Positions 40,301 to 52,300 of a DNA stretch of 64,000 nt are shown piece after piece. Below the pieces are notes generated by a model, which saw only the letters and a list, made by a program, of their open reading frames with translations, was not told where the DNA came from and searched no databases. Source of the DNA: Capronia americana. Taxonomy: Eukaryota; Ascomycota; Eurotiomycetes; Chaetothyriales; Herpotrichiellaceae. The stretch is taken from the NCBI GenBank assembly GCA_016110215.1, contig JADWQD010000016.1, forward strand, positions 620,001 to 684,000, in the 5' to 3' direction. Within the stretch, counting starts at the first letter, position 1. Each line of letters opens with the position of its first letter. The translations under genes were made by a program, and so were the position numbers.

Positions 40301-41673
40301 GAGGGGGGGCGCGGGCACGGGTCACCCCGATACAGCTCCAATCGAGGCCAGTGACAGAGCTGTCACCGTCGGGTTTGATCGTAGCAGGTGCAAGGCAGCC
40401 GCATATGGCACTGTTCAACTTCGACAGTTTCCAAAGGATTGTGACAGCTGGCGGGGATCAGAAACCTCGGCGGAGCGGCGTGCAAACACCCCTACGAGTA
40501 TAGGTGAATGTACATTCTGGTTATCGTGACATCTCTTTTGTGCGCTCGTGTACGGTCCAGCCGCAATTAGTACCAAAGTGTGCAAGAGAAGGAGGACGAA
40601 GCGCGATCCAGGGAAGACAGCCGGGGAGCACGTGTCGCGATCGCTGGTGGGGTCCGGTCTGTCAAGGAGAGAGTGTTCGAAGAGGCGGCCTGAGATCGCA
40701 ATGCGAGAGAGGAGAGGAGCATGCCAGAAAATGGAAATCTCCAACGCAGCCAGTCCGTCCGAGGACAAAATCTGAAAAAAGTGATTGCGCATGCGTCTTG
40801 CTTCAGGGGACTCGATTGGTGATTGATGGGCCGGAATTGAAGCATAGCGCCAATAGTGGGCACCAGTGCTGCCCCCGTTCAAGGCCCCGACATACGCAAT
40901 CCAGCTAAGCTTTTTGGCGTCCCGGTTGCGAGTCTTTAGGCGCTTGGCTGTGTCTTGCCAGGCCACATCTCCGGGTGCGGGCTTTCGGGTCAGCAACGCT
41001 AGGTCCACGTTTCCACAATTCCAAAACCGCAGTTCAACAGTTGCATGATCGAATTTCGGGAGATGTCTAAGCCACCAAAGGGTGACGACCACGACCACGA
41101 CAACTACTGAGACATCGACAACGCTGCCGAGTCTCCTTACCAGTAATGTCAGAGGCGATCTTGGCTCGTCACACGGTTCGGAAGCTGCAGATCTCACGTT
41201 CACCCCTGCTCCGTACAGGATCGATTAGCACGCAAAGGCAAAAATCACAACCCTCACTGATACTCGTAGTTGTCTGATGATCGGTGAAAGGAACTCAATC
41301 TTTGGACTGCCTGACTCTGCCGCTCCTCCCTGCTTGGTCCTGGGTACAGGTCGAAGTGCCTTATTATGACAGAGCCGAACCGCTCGACATCTTCACATTT
41401 CAGGCATCTCCTCGTTTCTCTGTTGATGTCATCCACGGGATTTGTTCGCCCATTATCTCCATCGCTCAGCTGCACGGATGTGACGCGGTCCCATTTCATT
41501 CCAAGAATCGGTCAAATATTGGTCTCCAAGTTCATATCCCGAGTCGCCTGGGTCGCCCGCATGGTATCATCTATGTTTCAGCCGAAGCAAGCCCAACCAT
41601 AATCCTTAAGTAATAGAGTCGGCTGAATATGAAGACGCAGGTTTCCAATCTGCTTATCCAGCCTTCTCGGACT
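40301..41673. other. OCH1 upstream region and ROM2 3' region
   Basis: A minus-strand open stretch of 262 codons (41203-40415) lacks an ATG near its start, contains a Val run from GAC/GTC repeats, and resembles no family; it is most likely OCH1 leader and promoter sequence. Nothing else was recognised. Confidence 0.5.
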
Positions 41674-44600
41674 CTAATTACCTTGAGCCTGGGTCCAGAA
41701 GTCGAGGCTAGCAATCACATCCTCGCCGGTTTCGTCCTCGTAAGCGTACAGAATCTGACGGGAGTTAGCACCTCTTCAAGAGCTCAGGATGCCATCTTGG
41801 AACTCACTTCTCTCGTGCTCGAATGCAACATCCGTACGTTCTTTCCCGTCATAACATGAATCAATTCGCTCGTCTCGATATGCCGAATTTCAATGAAACT
41901 GGGCTCGAACGCCAAGATGTAAGGGTAATTCAGCGCGAAAGCCTGCGGTGTTCCTTCCCAAGTAATCTTCCAATCCGGTCTGGCACGCCATCCGTTGCGA
42001 TTAACGAAGAAACTAAAGTCCGAGTAGTTGAGGAGGAACTCGCCGTTGAGGCGCTCAATGTGGATGGGTTTGACGTTTTCTTTGCGCGTAACAAAGTCGA
42101 GCGATGTGTCGGCTTGGTCGAGCAGAGATTGTCGCTCGGTGGTTTCCAGCGAGACGACCTCGAAACCTCGAGCGCAGCCAACGCAGAGTGTTGAGCGCAG
42201 GTAGTGTACCGAAGTGGATTCGGCTGGGATGTAGAATTCCTGAGCCGACTGTTAGCATGTACAGGCATACCAGCCTACTCGTGGTATAACTGACCTTGAA
42301 GGGTTTAAGAGCATCTTGACCGCTAGCAAACATCTTACTGATTGCCGGCTTCTTCTTACCCTTATTCAAGTCGTCCATCGGCTCGTACACCTTGATGGTG
42401 GTCGACAAGGCCGAAGTCTTGACGGAACAAACCAGGTGTCGGCCCAGACCAATTCCTGCTTTGAAGAAATTGGCATGGCCCTGAATCTTGCGAGGTCTCG
42501 TCGCCAGGGGGTTCTGATTGTTCGGGTCCAGGGCATCGAAGGGATATGAAGTTAGAGTCTTATTCGACAGCACCAGCAGCAGTCGGTACTCTTCGAGCGT
42601 GTCAATCTGTGACACTTGGGTGGCGTCGAGAATGCGCTTAGGCTTGATCGATTTGTCCTTAGGCCATCGATCAGCAATGTAGATGCCGTTGTCAGTCCCA
42701 TAGATGAGTTTGCGGCCTCCATCAGTAGGCACCAAGCAATTGACGCGATTCTGAGCATTGAAGTAGCTTTCACACAGGATGGTCTTGTTGTAGAAGGAAC
42801 TGCTGCGTTGGCGAAGCTTGCTCTGTTGTGCCTCGACGAGTTCAATAAACTTCTTGCGCTGGGTCACCGAGGTGGCGTACAGTTGAAGCTCGTATGCACC
42901 TTTACCGAGATGTCGGAATGTGATAGGATAAACTTCTTTCTGGCCGGGTGTGTTCGATGACGACGGCTTTGTGCCAGGGATCAAGCTAGAAGAAGAGCGT
43001 TTTGCGATGCCCAAACGAGGAATGACTTGATCCATCTCAGCAATAACGAGAAGCTCCAATGGAATTGGCTTTCTGTAGACTCGCAACTCTTCCCGCTTGT
43101 TCACAGTCTTGAACCTGCACATCAGCACAGCATGATCGAACAGGTAGACCTGGACTTCTGCATTGTCGGTGGGTGACTTTTTGAAGCTCATCTTCGTGAG
43201 GATGACACGATTTTCTTCTGTCAGCTTGAGATCCGTGTATTCTCCAGGGCCCCATTTGAGCTGTTGATTCAATTGGACCAGGTTGAAGTGATTCTCTGCT
43301 TTGCCGCTCTCGGCGTTGACTCGAGCCAAGAAATCTTTGATCAGACCAATAGCTTTAGGAATGTCCTTCTTGTCTGGGTTGTCATCCTTGGTGTATTTCA
43401 GGACATTGTCTAGCAGGAGCGGGTATCGCGCCAGTCGCGTGGTTGGCTTCGTGAGGTATCCGTTCAACTCCAGCTTGCGCGACTCTTTGAGGCGTTCAGT
43501 CTCGTCGACAAATCGTGAAAAGGCTGGGTTGGCACCTTTCTCTTTCTCGAATTCGTATTTGCCGTACATCTGATTTGCGCCGTACTTGATGAAAGGGTCG
43601 AATTGAGGGACCCATTTCAGGAAGACATCACCAATACTGTGGACCACGTGCTGTTCTTTCTGCCGCTTTGACAGCTCCTCCGCAAATTTGCCGTTGACAG
43701 CTAGAACCTCCAGGCAGTTGCCAAAGACGGTTCGGACAAACTTCTCACGTCGCTCTTCTTTGATGGGGGAGTTGACATTGCCAGCTCCACGAAGAGGTCT
43801 GATCCAGAAATCACGGAGATATTCCAGGTCCTTGACAAAGTCGCGTTCAGTGTACATGAGCTCTGAGATGACCTCCTGTCTCTTCTTCTCCTTGTCATCG
43901 ATCTTATCTGCGACTTCCTTCGGCACACTGTTGATCCACAGCTTTTGTTCCTGATCGTCTTCATGTAAACTCCCTTTGGAGTTGGAATGTCTAAGTCCGG
44001 GTTGAGGCCGTAGATTGAGTCTAGCTTGTTGCTCCAACCGTCGTGGACATGCGATTGAGTAGCAGAGATTGTCTCTCGTGCATGTCGGAGAATAACATTC
44101 TGTAAGCAAGGTGAAGACGCCGTTGACGTCTTTGGACGACGCCTCTTCACCCATTGTCTCTCTAAAGCGATAGACTTCGCCTGGAGCGTCTCTCAGACGG
44201 TGCTCATATGTGACGTCGTGGAAGAACTTTTGGGCGTCCAGGGCACGGCCTAGGAGCAAAGCAAGGTTTCGATCAGTGGTCTTGATGATGTAGGCGATCA
44301 GGTCGACGGCTTCGGCACCTGTAAAAGCGCTCTTGTAAGTGAGATCATTCTTGGTCCTGTCGCCGGCGCCAATTCTTTCCTGGAAAGCGGTGGCGACGCG
44401 TGATAGAAGGGCAGGATAGACAAGAGGCGACTTTCGCTGGACAATCGTCTGGCCGCTTGAAGAATGAGATGAATTAGGAGGCCTAGTGCTCATCATGCTG
44501 TCGCTGCGACTGGGGTTTAGTGTTGTTGTCGGCGTCAAGTCTGACGAGACTGAAGCGGCAGAAATGGTCCTGAGCGGATTGCTGCCCTCACTAGGGCGCC

Positions 44601-45453
44601 GTGCCCTTGGCGTCACACCGTATCCCGGCGAATTTGACGAACTGAAAGACCCGCCTGGTGAGGCATGATGATCTGCGAAGGGATTATCAGATTCTGATTC
44701 TTTCCGTCGGTGAGGCACGACTCGTCCGCTTGTTAATTGCTGAGTGATCTCACGATCCAAAGCATAAGATCCCATCGACATGGACCTGTCGCCATCGACT
44801 CTTTCAGGTATGTGTCTTCCCTGTGCTGTTGTCCTTGACGCACCCACACCAGTATAGGGCTGTTGCCTGAAAGCACTCGCGGTGCCCTGCTGGAAGCTAC
44901 TAGGAGGCGGGCGGTAACTCAACGTCGGCTCACCGGGGCGCACCATCGACCGGGACCTGTAGGCATCATTGTTCAAGGCAGGCGGGGGCATTCGGTTGGG
45001 AATCGGCTTGCGATCGTACGGCGACATCTGCATGGGAGGAGGAATTCCCGTGCGGGTGTCTATCCGCTGAGGCGGAGGGTATGGTCTTCGATCGGGGAAT
45101 ACGGGTGCTGGATTATGTGGGGGAGGCCTCGAAGCGCCGTTGGTGCCGTTCATATACGGCTGAACCGGTGCGGTACCGTTTGCTCGGTCGTACGATTGAG
45201 GCATCGGACGCATCGGGGGAGGCGGGCCTTGTCTCATGGACATGGTATGTTGCTGTTGCAAAGTCATGCTCTGGCTGCGATCGTACATGGGGTTCGCCGG
45301 CTGGGTCGTCATGGTGTGAGATCGTCCTGGAGGAGGAGCGCCACCGAAGATGTTATGGAAGGCGGCATCCCTCTGATCTGCAGGACCGCCATGCTGGGGA
45401 GGCGGCCCTCTCGCGCCATAATAGCGAGACTCGGGCGGGCCATAGTCTGCCAT
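41674..45453 (-). CDS. ROM2: Rho1 guanine nucleotide exchange factor Rom2 (DEP-DH-PH-CNH)
   Basis: Three minus-strand exons, 45453-42295, 42239-41808 and 41754-41674, join in frame to 1223 residues; introns are 55 and 53 bp with GCTAAC branch sites. The first 340 residues are Pro/Gln/Arg-rich and disordered. A DEP domain lies at about 343-433 (FTGAEAVDLIAYIIKTTDRN), a DH (RhoGEF) domain at about 525-715 (EVISELMYTERDFVKDLEYL, then LTKPTTRLARYPLLLDNVLK), a PH domain at about 735-875, and a citron-homology (CNH) domain from about 893 to the end. The CNH is completed only by splicing: EFYIPAESTSVHYLRSTLCV in exon 2 and ILYAYEDETGEDVIASLDFW in exon 3. Rom2 loads GTP on Rho1 at growth sites, switching on glucan synthase, Pkc1 and the cell-wall-integrity MAPK cascade. 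The ATG at 45453 (MADYGPPESRYYG) is used, because the longer frame starts at GTG. Confidence 0.95.
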
Positions 45454-46232
45454 GCTCACTCCAGAGATCGCCAGACAAGAGGGCTATCGAGCGGGCATGG
45501 AGAGGTTGCAGCAGCGCAGGGGGCTTTTTCTTGATTCTCCTCTTTTCGCGAGCACCAATTCTTCCCCACCCAAACTCCCGGCGCTCAACAAAAGGTGGCC
45601 GAGTGCAGGACGGAGTGCGGTAGGCCCAATACTGCCACTAAGAGCAGCAGAGCGAGTGTCGAGAGGAAACTGGATGGATATAGAGGTCGGACTATGCAGC
45701 GTGGTGCAAGCGATCGAGGTGGAGGCAGGTGGTGGATGGATGGTTCACGAGCGAGGGTCAGAGATTACAGGAATAATGTCGCACAGATTCCGGGTGGTGC
45801 TTTCTCACCATGCCAGCAGGGAGAGAACGACGGTACCTTATGAACGGATTAATGAGCAGTAGTAATGCGTGAACAAATGCGATGGCATAGTCAGTACTAT
45901 GAGTAGATGTGTGAATCGATCGAGAGCGTCGTTGATGGCTAGACGAGCCGAAACTGGGGTTGCCATTGGCTGCAACCGCTCCCCTCAAGCCCAGCTTCCT
46001 TCGTGCAGGCGCGCAGGCCGGTGTTGGCCAGTGGCTGCCAGTCCAGGCCTCTGTGGCTCTGTGGCTCTGGTGGACGGGCAGCCCCAGCACCAACCCAGGC
46101 AACTCGTCGCATCATAGTTTAAGCACCTCCACCACGTCTTTGCGCAATATCACCTACACAATCACTTGAACCTCACCTCGAGCTCACCTCGACTTCACCC
46201 TCCGTGTCTGATCATCGACCACAAGCCTCATC
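45454..46232. promoter_or_regulatory. divergent promoter ROM2 / V-ATPase subunit c
   Basis: About 780 bp separate the divergent start codons of ROM2 and the V-ATPase gene. A pyrimidine-rich, CACCTC-repeated stretch (about 46130-46200) directly before the V-ATPase ATG is a likely 5' untranslated region. No coding sequence was recognised. Confidence 0.5.
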
Positions 46233-46956
46233 ATGGCTACAACCACGCAAGGACCCGGCAGCGAGCTCTCACCTAACTTTGCTCCCTTCTTCGGGATGGT
46301 AGGGGTCTCTCCATCCCGTTTCTCTACGCCATGGCTAACATGTCGAAACAGGCAGGAATTGCATCTGCGGTATGTCGAGCAGCTCGCAACCCCCGGCTCC
46401 ACGAACGTGCTGACCACCTCGGCCCGTGACAGATGATCTTTGGATGTATGACTCTGCAACGATGACGCCTCGTGCGGCAATGCTAAGAGATGAGCAGGCA
46501 CAGGAGCCGCATATGGCACTGCGAAATCAGGAATTGGAATCGCAGGTGTGGGAGCGTACCGCCCCGATTTAGTCATGAAGGTCTGGCAGGAGACACACCC
46601 AAATGCCGTGCGGTGTTCTGATGCATATTTGACAGTCCCTCATCCCCGTCGTCATGTCCGGTATCATCGCCGTGTACGCTCTGGTCATTGCCGTCCTCAT
46701 TGCCTCAGACATGGGTCCGCCGCCACAACAGAATTACAGCTTGTTCACAGGGTTCATGCACCTCGCTTCCGGGCTGAGTGTCGGTCTCGCTGGTTTGGCA
46801 GCGGGTTACGCCATCGGTATTGTTGGAGATATGGGGGTGAGGAGCTACATGCAGCAAAGTAGGATCTTCGTCGGCATGGTGCTTATTCTCATCTTCGGGG
46901 AAGTCTTAGGTCTGTATGGGCTGATTGTAGGCTTGATCCTGCATTCAAAGAGTTGA
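46233..46956 (+). CDS. VMA3: vacuolar ATPase proteolipid subunit c
   Basis: Five exons, 46233-46298, 46352-46369, 46433-46445, 46498-46580 and 46636-46956, join in frame to 166 residues. Exons 2 and 3 are only 18 and 13 nt, and the introns are 52-63 bp. Spliced sequence reads PNFAPFFGMAGIASAMIFGC then TGAAYGTAKSGIGIAGVGAY, the standard first two transmembrane helices, followed by SLIPVVMSGIIAVYALVIAV, the Ser/Gly-rich third helix (LASGLSVGLAGLAAGYAIGI) and the fourth helix LILIFGEVLGLYGLIVGLIL. Proton-carrying E149 is in the FGEVLGLYG motif. It forms the rotor ring of the V0 sector, acidifying vacuoles. Family length is about 160. Only exon 5 is visible as a long open frame, so automatic finders could start the gene wrongly. 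Confidence 0.95.
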
Positions 46957-47171
46957 GTGGCGTGGAGGTCACGCAATTGGTCCGGGAAGGAAACGGCCAC
47001 GAGCTGGTGGTATCTTCATGTGCGACAGCTTTGGGCTTGGGATATACACGTTCGGCTTGCCTCGATTCTGAGGCCTGCCCTGGCACAAGCGAATCTACAT
47101 GTGCCGCCATCAACGCTATAGCTCGCTTGACCCCTTCCTATATTGCATGAGCCTCGACTTTGATTATACAC

Positions 47172-48764
47172 CTAGCCCAAAAAGCTGCCCACATTTCCAC
47201 CAATGTGCTTCAGATCCAAGAGGAAGGTATCATGTCCGAAAAGACTGATATCCTCACCCAACTCAAAATGGGTCACCTTCCTGTTTCCCGTCGCTTGCAA
47301 CGTCTCAGCAATCTCCCTTTGCTGCCACGCCGGGAAGAGGATGTCGCTGGCCACGCCCATCACCAGAACAGGATGATCCTTCAGCACAGCCATGCCCTTG
47401 ACGAGATCCAGCGGCGGTCCGCTGTGGACCGTGTCGACGGCCTCGTCCATCGGCGCGGTGGAGACTTGTTCCTCGTAGTTCTGGCTCGGAAGAGTGAGAC
47501 TGCACGACGGGTCACTCTGGGTCCCAAGGGCGCCACTCCTCACACTCGACAGCTTCGCCTGGTTCTCCTGCCGCCTCGCCCTCGTGGCCTCTTGGTGCGC
47601 CCAGCCGAGGTCGAACAGGTCCATCGCCTTACTCACGTACAGCAGCGAATTCGGGTCATACTCCAGCGAGAACTTCTCACCCGCGTGGTCGAGGTACGTC
47701 TCGATGAGAAAGTCGGGACACAGGGCCGGCGGTTTGCTGGGATCTGCCCTCTGCCGTCCGAAGCGGTTTTCCCACTCCGGCCCGCTGCGATATGTCACCG
47801 TGGCGATTTCGCGCGCCAGCTTCATCCCGGAGTGGGGCGGGATGCTTTCGTAGTAGAAGCCGCGATTCCAGTTCGGATCCATCATCAGGACCTGTCGCTG
47901 AGTATGGCGCATCGCGATGCTGTACGGGTGGCTCCGCGCACAGCCTGAAATGCTCACGATTTTGCCCACCCGGTCGGGAAAATGTACGCCAAACGCGAGA
48001 CTTTGCATCCCGCCCATACTTGCGCCGACGCTGGCGTAGAGTTTCGTGATCCCTAGGCCGTCGAGAAGTCGGGCCTGCGCGCGCACCATGTCGTCCATGG
48101 TCAGAATGGGGAATCTGGTCGCGTATCTCTGCCCGTCCGAGGGGTCTGTCGAGGAAGGACCCGTCGACCCATAGCACCCGCCTACCACGTTCGTGCAGAT
48201 GACGAAATACTTGTCCGTGTCCAACGGCGCTCCAGGGCCAATAAATTTCTCCCACCAACCGGGCTTGGGGTTGGTTTCGGTGCTGTGTGCATGACTCGAG
48301 GCCGATAAACCGGTGTGTAGTAGTATGGCATTGCTCTTGTCCGCATTCAACGTTCCCCAAGTTTCGTGAGCGATGTCGAATTCAGGTAGAATACCGCCCC
48401 AGTCGAGTAATATGGGCTCGTCGCTGTGGAAGACCATGTGGGTTCCGGTTGTGTAGGACGGCTCTGGGCCTGACGCAAGCGACCGGGTCTGCAGAGCAGC
48501 CGTCTTTTGCTCCTGGGCGTCCAAGCAAGGAAACGACATGGCCGGGTTCGAGGAGACCGGGGCCTCATAGTTCTCTTCGTCTCGAGCTGCCGGGGCTATT
48601 TGAGCACGGTGAGACGCTCTTGTGTGTAAGGAGGCTGCATTTCTGATCTGCCACCTTGTACCTCCCACCGGGCCTTTTACAGCAGCGGAAGCATTGGACT
48701 TCAATGGCTTAGAGCCCCGACTGAGTAGTCGTGCCGCGATCTGTGCACCTCGCGGAACCGCCAT
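47172..48764 (-). CDS. cysA: serine O-acyltransferase CysA (homoserine O-acetyltransferase family)
   Basis: A single-exon, 530-residue alpha/beta-hydrolase-fold acyltransferase. The head (MAVPRGAQIAARLLSRGSKP) is Arg/Ser/Ala-rich like a mitochondrial presequence. Core motifs are FDIAHETWGTLNADKSNAIL, CTNVVGGCYGSTGPSSTDPS, the nucleophile elbow VGASMGGMQ (S249), and the C-terminal acid and base in VASDILFPAWQQREIAE and SLFGHDTFLLDL. The MetX-like fold is shared by Met2 (homoserine acetyltransferase) and by fungal CysA/Cys2, which acylates L-serine (acetyl or succinyl) as the first step of cysteine synthesis. The mitochondrial head and the GPSSTDPSDG / FPILTMDDMVRAQ sequence favour the CysA group, but homoserine acetyltransferase cannot be fully excluded. 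A 60-residue insert (about 410-470) before the acid motif is polar and likely a loop. Confidence 0.85.
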   Translation of the reverse strand: MAVPRGAQIAARLLSRGSKPLKSNASAAVKGPVGGTRWQIRNAASLHTRASHRAQIAPAARDEENYEAPVSSNPAMSFPCLDAQEQKTAALQTRSLASGPEPSYTTGTHMVFHSDEPILLDWGGILPEFDIAHETWGTLNADKSNAILLHTGLSASSHAHSTETNPKPGWWEKFIGPGAPLDTDKYFVICTNVVGGCYGSTGPSSTDPSDGQRYATRFPILTMDDMVRAQARLLDGLGITKLYASVGASMGGMQSLAFGVHFPDRVGKIVSISGCARSHPYSIAMRHTQRQVLMMDPNWNRGFYYESIPPHSGMKLAREIATVTYRSGPEWENRFGRQRADPSKPPALCPDFLIETYLDHAGEKFSLEYDPNSLLYVSKAMDLFDLGWAHQEATRARRQENQAKLSSVRSGALGTQSDPSCSLTLPSQNYEEQVSTAPMDEAVDTVHSGPPLDLVKGMAVLKDHPVLVMGVASDILFPAWQQREIAETLQATGNRKVTHFELGEDISLFGHDTFLLDLKHIGGNVGSFLG

Positions 48765-49393
48765 GTTGAGGTATACAGGATTTGAGAGCGGTAGAGGGTG
48801 AGCAGAAAGCGGGGTGTCCCCAAGATATACGGGTACATTTTCACCAGGATGACATGCATTTCGAGCAATGGCGACAGGCCGTTAAAACAGCGAGCGCCAA
48901 AAAGCGGCTTTCGCATATGCAGCGAGCACGACATCGCCGGCCAATCATGTGGCGTTGCTCCAGCCTCGTCTACCCTCCTCGATTTTCAGCCTTGCCGCCA
49001 ACAACAACCTCCTCCTTCTTTGTGATGTATCGCACGGCCCACCCCAGGACTTGAAGAACAGTACAATAGTCCCCTGGGAGGCAGTCCATATGAGCGAGGT
49101 TACTCTGGTATGTAGAATGTCTCTGATTCATCGCTATAGTTACACAAGAATCTCCCACTCACTCCGCGTCAACACGGACCTCGCACCGCATTTTGCCCTT
49201 GCACAATGCAACGCTTCCACCTTTCCTTGCTGTTTGCATACAATTAATTTGCTGGGGGGTATCTTGTGCATGTAATAGAACGACACGTGAGATGGTAGGG
49301 TCCTCTCTCCATAATCCAAAGCAGTCCTGACCTCGAGCGCGAGTCCGTGCCGGCAGTCGATGTACTTCCCGGCCTTGATTGACTTTATTCTGC
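48765..49393. promoter_or_regulatory. cysA upstream region and formin 3' region
   Basis: The 629 bp between cysA and the upstream, co-oriented formin gene hold the formin 3' untranslated region and cysA promoter. No coding sequence was recognised. Confidence 0.5.
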
Positions 49394-52300
49394 TCAATCC
49401 TCCCTCTTTTCCCCGTTGTCTCCTTGCCCCTCGTCATCATCTGGCGTAGGACTGACGATGATTTCCGGCGGAGGCTGCGAGGCGACGGGACTCAACGTCC
49501 CGCCAGAAGACCGCTTGTCCTCCGTGGGCGAAGGCTCGTCATTCGCACCATCCAACTTGGTCATCGACTCTGTTGGTGACTGGATAGCCGAGTTCCTCCC
49601 CACGCTGCCTGTGCTCTGGTGTGCCGTCCGGCGTCGCATTCTTCTGGCCTTGCGTTCTTCATCGGCCCCGTCCCTTCTCCTTCGGACGTCGATTTCGTCG
49701 GCAGTTGACGGGGCGGAACTTCGCATTTCCTGCAGTGCCCTCAATGCTCGGTCGGCTACATCCTCGCTTTCGCTGACGTCGCCCTTGCCACTGGCGCCAT
49801 CCGTGCTGAGGTTGTCGTCGGTCAATCTTTCAGCGATGGTGAGACCACGAGTCTCCTCAACTGCATCTTTGACCGGCAGGTCCGGAAGCTGTTGGCCACT
49901 GGCGACTCTCAGCTCATGCCGCTCCTTGAGCCTGGCACGCCTCCTACGGTCACGCTGATCCTTCACCTGGGGCGCTGCAGCCCGCAGCTTTTCAAGCAGC
50001 GTCTCCATCGCACCGTTCGCTGGAGGACTGCCAGGGGTCTCGGCACCGCTTGCTCCACCACTTGCATTCGTACTGGCTGCGGCTCGCTTCCTTGCCAAGC
50101 TGGCCTCGACACGTCGCCTATTCTCTTCCAATGCCACGTTCTTCTCTCGCGACTTCTTCCACTCGGTCACGAAACCGCCAAGTTTGCTAAAGAAATCTCT
50201 CCGGGCGTTCTCATCTTGATTGTCTTCACCGAAGAACGTCATGATATCATCGTACGTCCTAGAAGCCTCTTCCAAGAACAGCTGGAGCTGGTCCGCTTTC
50301 CGCCTGGCCTCTTTCATCGACCTTTGCACAACTTGTGCAACTCGATCTTGAGGATGGAACTTCTTAGGGTCACTCAGGTTGCCGGCATCCAAAGAAGACT
50401 GGACGTTCTTGATGTTCTCAATATATTTCCTCGCGTCTTGCCGTAGTTGGTCGATATTGAGTTTTGAGGCAGGCACCACACCGGTAATCTCTTCGACGAA
50501 GGGTTCCCACTCAGAATATTGATTCCGAACAATGCGTTCAATGAGATCAGCGAAGGTGGTTTCGTTTTTGTCGTCCTTGACCATGCCCAACCGTGCAAGA
50601 GAGCTGAGCTTGAAGCCAGAAGCTTGCTTGTTGGAATCGTTCATGTAGTTTCCAATATCAAGAATCAGACCCAGGACGTTCATGAGAGACGTGGAGTCGC
50701 GGATAGCTTCAGAAACATTGACCACTTCCTTCAGCTTGCCGGAGATGTCGTCGTACTCTTGTTCGTAGCTTCGTGTCAGGGCAAGAGCTCGCATCCTCGC
50801 TTTCCAATAGTGATGCAGCTCGTAGGCCGTCTGAAGATAGATCTGATCTTCTCTTGTCAACTCTGATGGATCCTGCTCACGCTTTGAGGTCAGAGCGTCA
50901 GGTCCCGTCCAGTCCTTGCTGTACGGCGCCATCAGCTTGGCAATGTTCTCGGGAATGGTGCAGAGATCTTCGCGCTGTAGGAAATCCATGACCACGTTGT
51001 TATCGAGCACTTCCTTGTCGCATTGAATGATCTTGCGCACAACTTCGTCAGCCGAGTCATTCTTGAACCTGGCCATCGAGACGTGGAAATTCCGCATCAT
51101 ATCGGAGCTGATGATCTGCTTCTTGTCACTCTTGCCTTTGCTGCCACTTCCCCCGATTATCTTGATATCCTTGGCAATAAAGAGCTTCTCCACCTCGTCG
51201 AGGACACCTTTGCGCTGAAGCTCACGATACTTCTCTTCTTTGGATTCAGTGTTTGCATTTTCGGCCCAGACGGTGACTTGAGGCGTGTCGACTTTGTCCC
51301 AGTGGAATGCCTTGAGCTTCTTCTTCGGACGCATAACAGGGTTCTTGAGCATAGGGACGCCACCGATGGGCGATTGGGGTAAGAAGTGTCCGTGCTGGGC
51401 ACCTGGCATGGGAGGAGCTCCCGGAGGAGGCGGTGGCATTGGAGATAAGGGGCTAACAGGCAACGAGCCAGGAGGTGGAGGCGGTGGCGGGGGAGGTCCT
51501 CCAGTGAATCCGGGCATGGAAGGAGAGACGGGCATGCCTGGGGGTGGTGGAGGGGGAGGAGGAGGCGGGGGAGGAGCTCCAGCTTCGAATCCAGGGATCA
51601 GAGCAGGGCTTGTAGAACCTGAACCGGAAGGTGGTGGTGGAGGCGGGGGAGGAGGTGGAGGACCGGTGAATTTGGCCTCCTCTGCTTGTCCCTCGTCAGG
51701 AGGGGTTCTGGGCGACTCGGATTCCAGGCTTGGGTGTGTAGGACCAGTTGTGACGCCAGCGTCGTCGGCATCGGCATCGGCATCGGCGACCGCTTCATCA
51801 CTGTCGTCGTCGATCTTCTTGAATTTCGAGGCCAATTCGCCAAGCAGGTTGGTTTGCTGGGTCTGCTGTTCCGTAGTGATCCTCGGTCTCTTGAACTCGA
51901 CAAGTCTTGGCTTCTCGTAGACGACATCGTCCTCGAATTCTGATTCTTGCTCGGCTTCCTCGCTGATTGCGAGAGCCTCCAGTGCTGCTCTCCTCGGTCC
52001 CTTGTGAGCATTACTCCGATGGACGCTTCCCATGACACTCGTCGTGAGGTGTCGCTTTGTCTTCTCCTGGAAATCGGCGTCAATTGTGTCGTCCATCTGC
52101 TCACGAAGCTCCCTAAGCCGATCAGAAGGACCGGTCTGGGTCCAGACCTTTCCTTCAAGCTTGAACTGTGTTTTGGTCCGCTCAAGGTTGCGCTCCAGAC
52201 GGTCCATCAGCTGCTGCCTATCCAAAATGCCTTGCAGCTGAGCTGGATCTTGAACCGCCAACCCTTCCTTGCCAGCTCGAGAAGATGCAACATCTTGAGC

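Noticed and set aside
40415..41203. 262-codon minus-strand open frame upstream of OCH1
   Set aside because: It starts at GTG, contains a repeat-derived Val run, has no recognisable domain and lies where the OCH1 promoter and leader should be.
44863..45534. 223-codon plus-strand frame antisense to the ROM2 N-terminus
   Set aside because: It is Arg/His/Gly-rich from antisense reading of a Pro/Arg/Gln-rich disordered region; the ROM2 model explains the DNA.
51285..51920. 211-codon plus-strand Gly-rich frame
   Set aside because: It is the complement of the poly-proline FH1 region of the formin.
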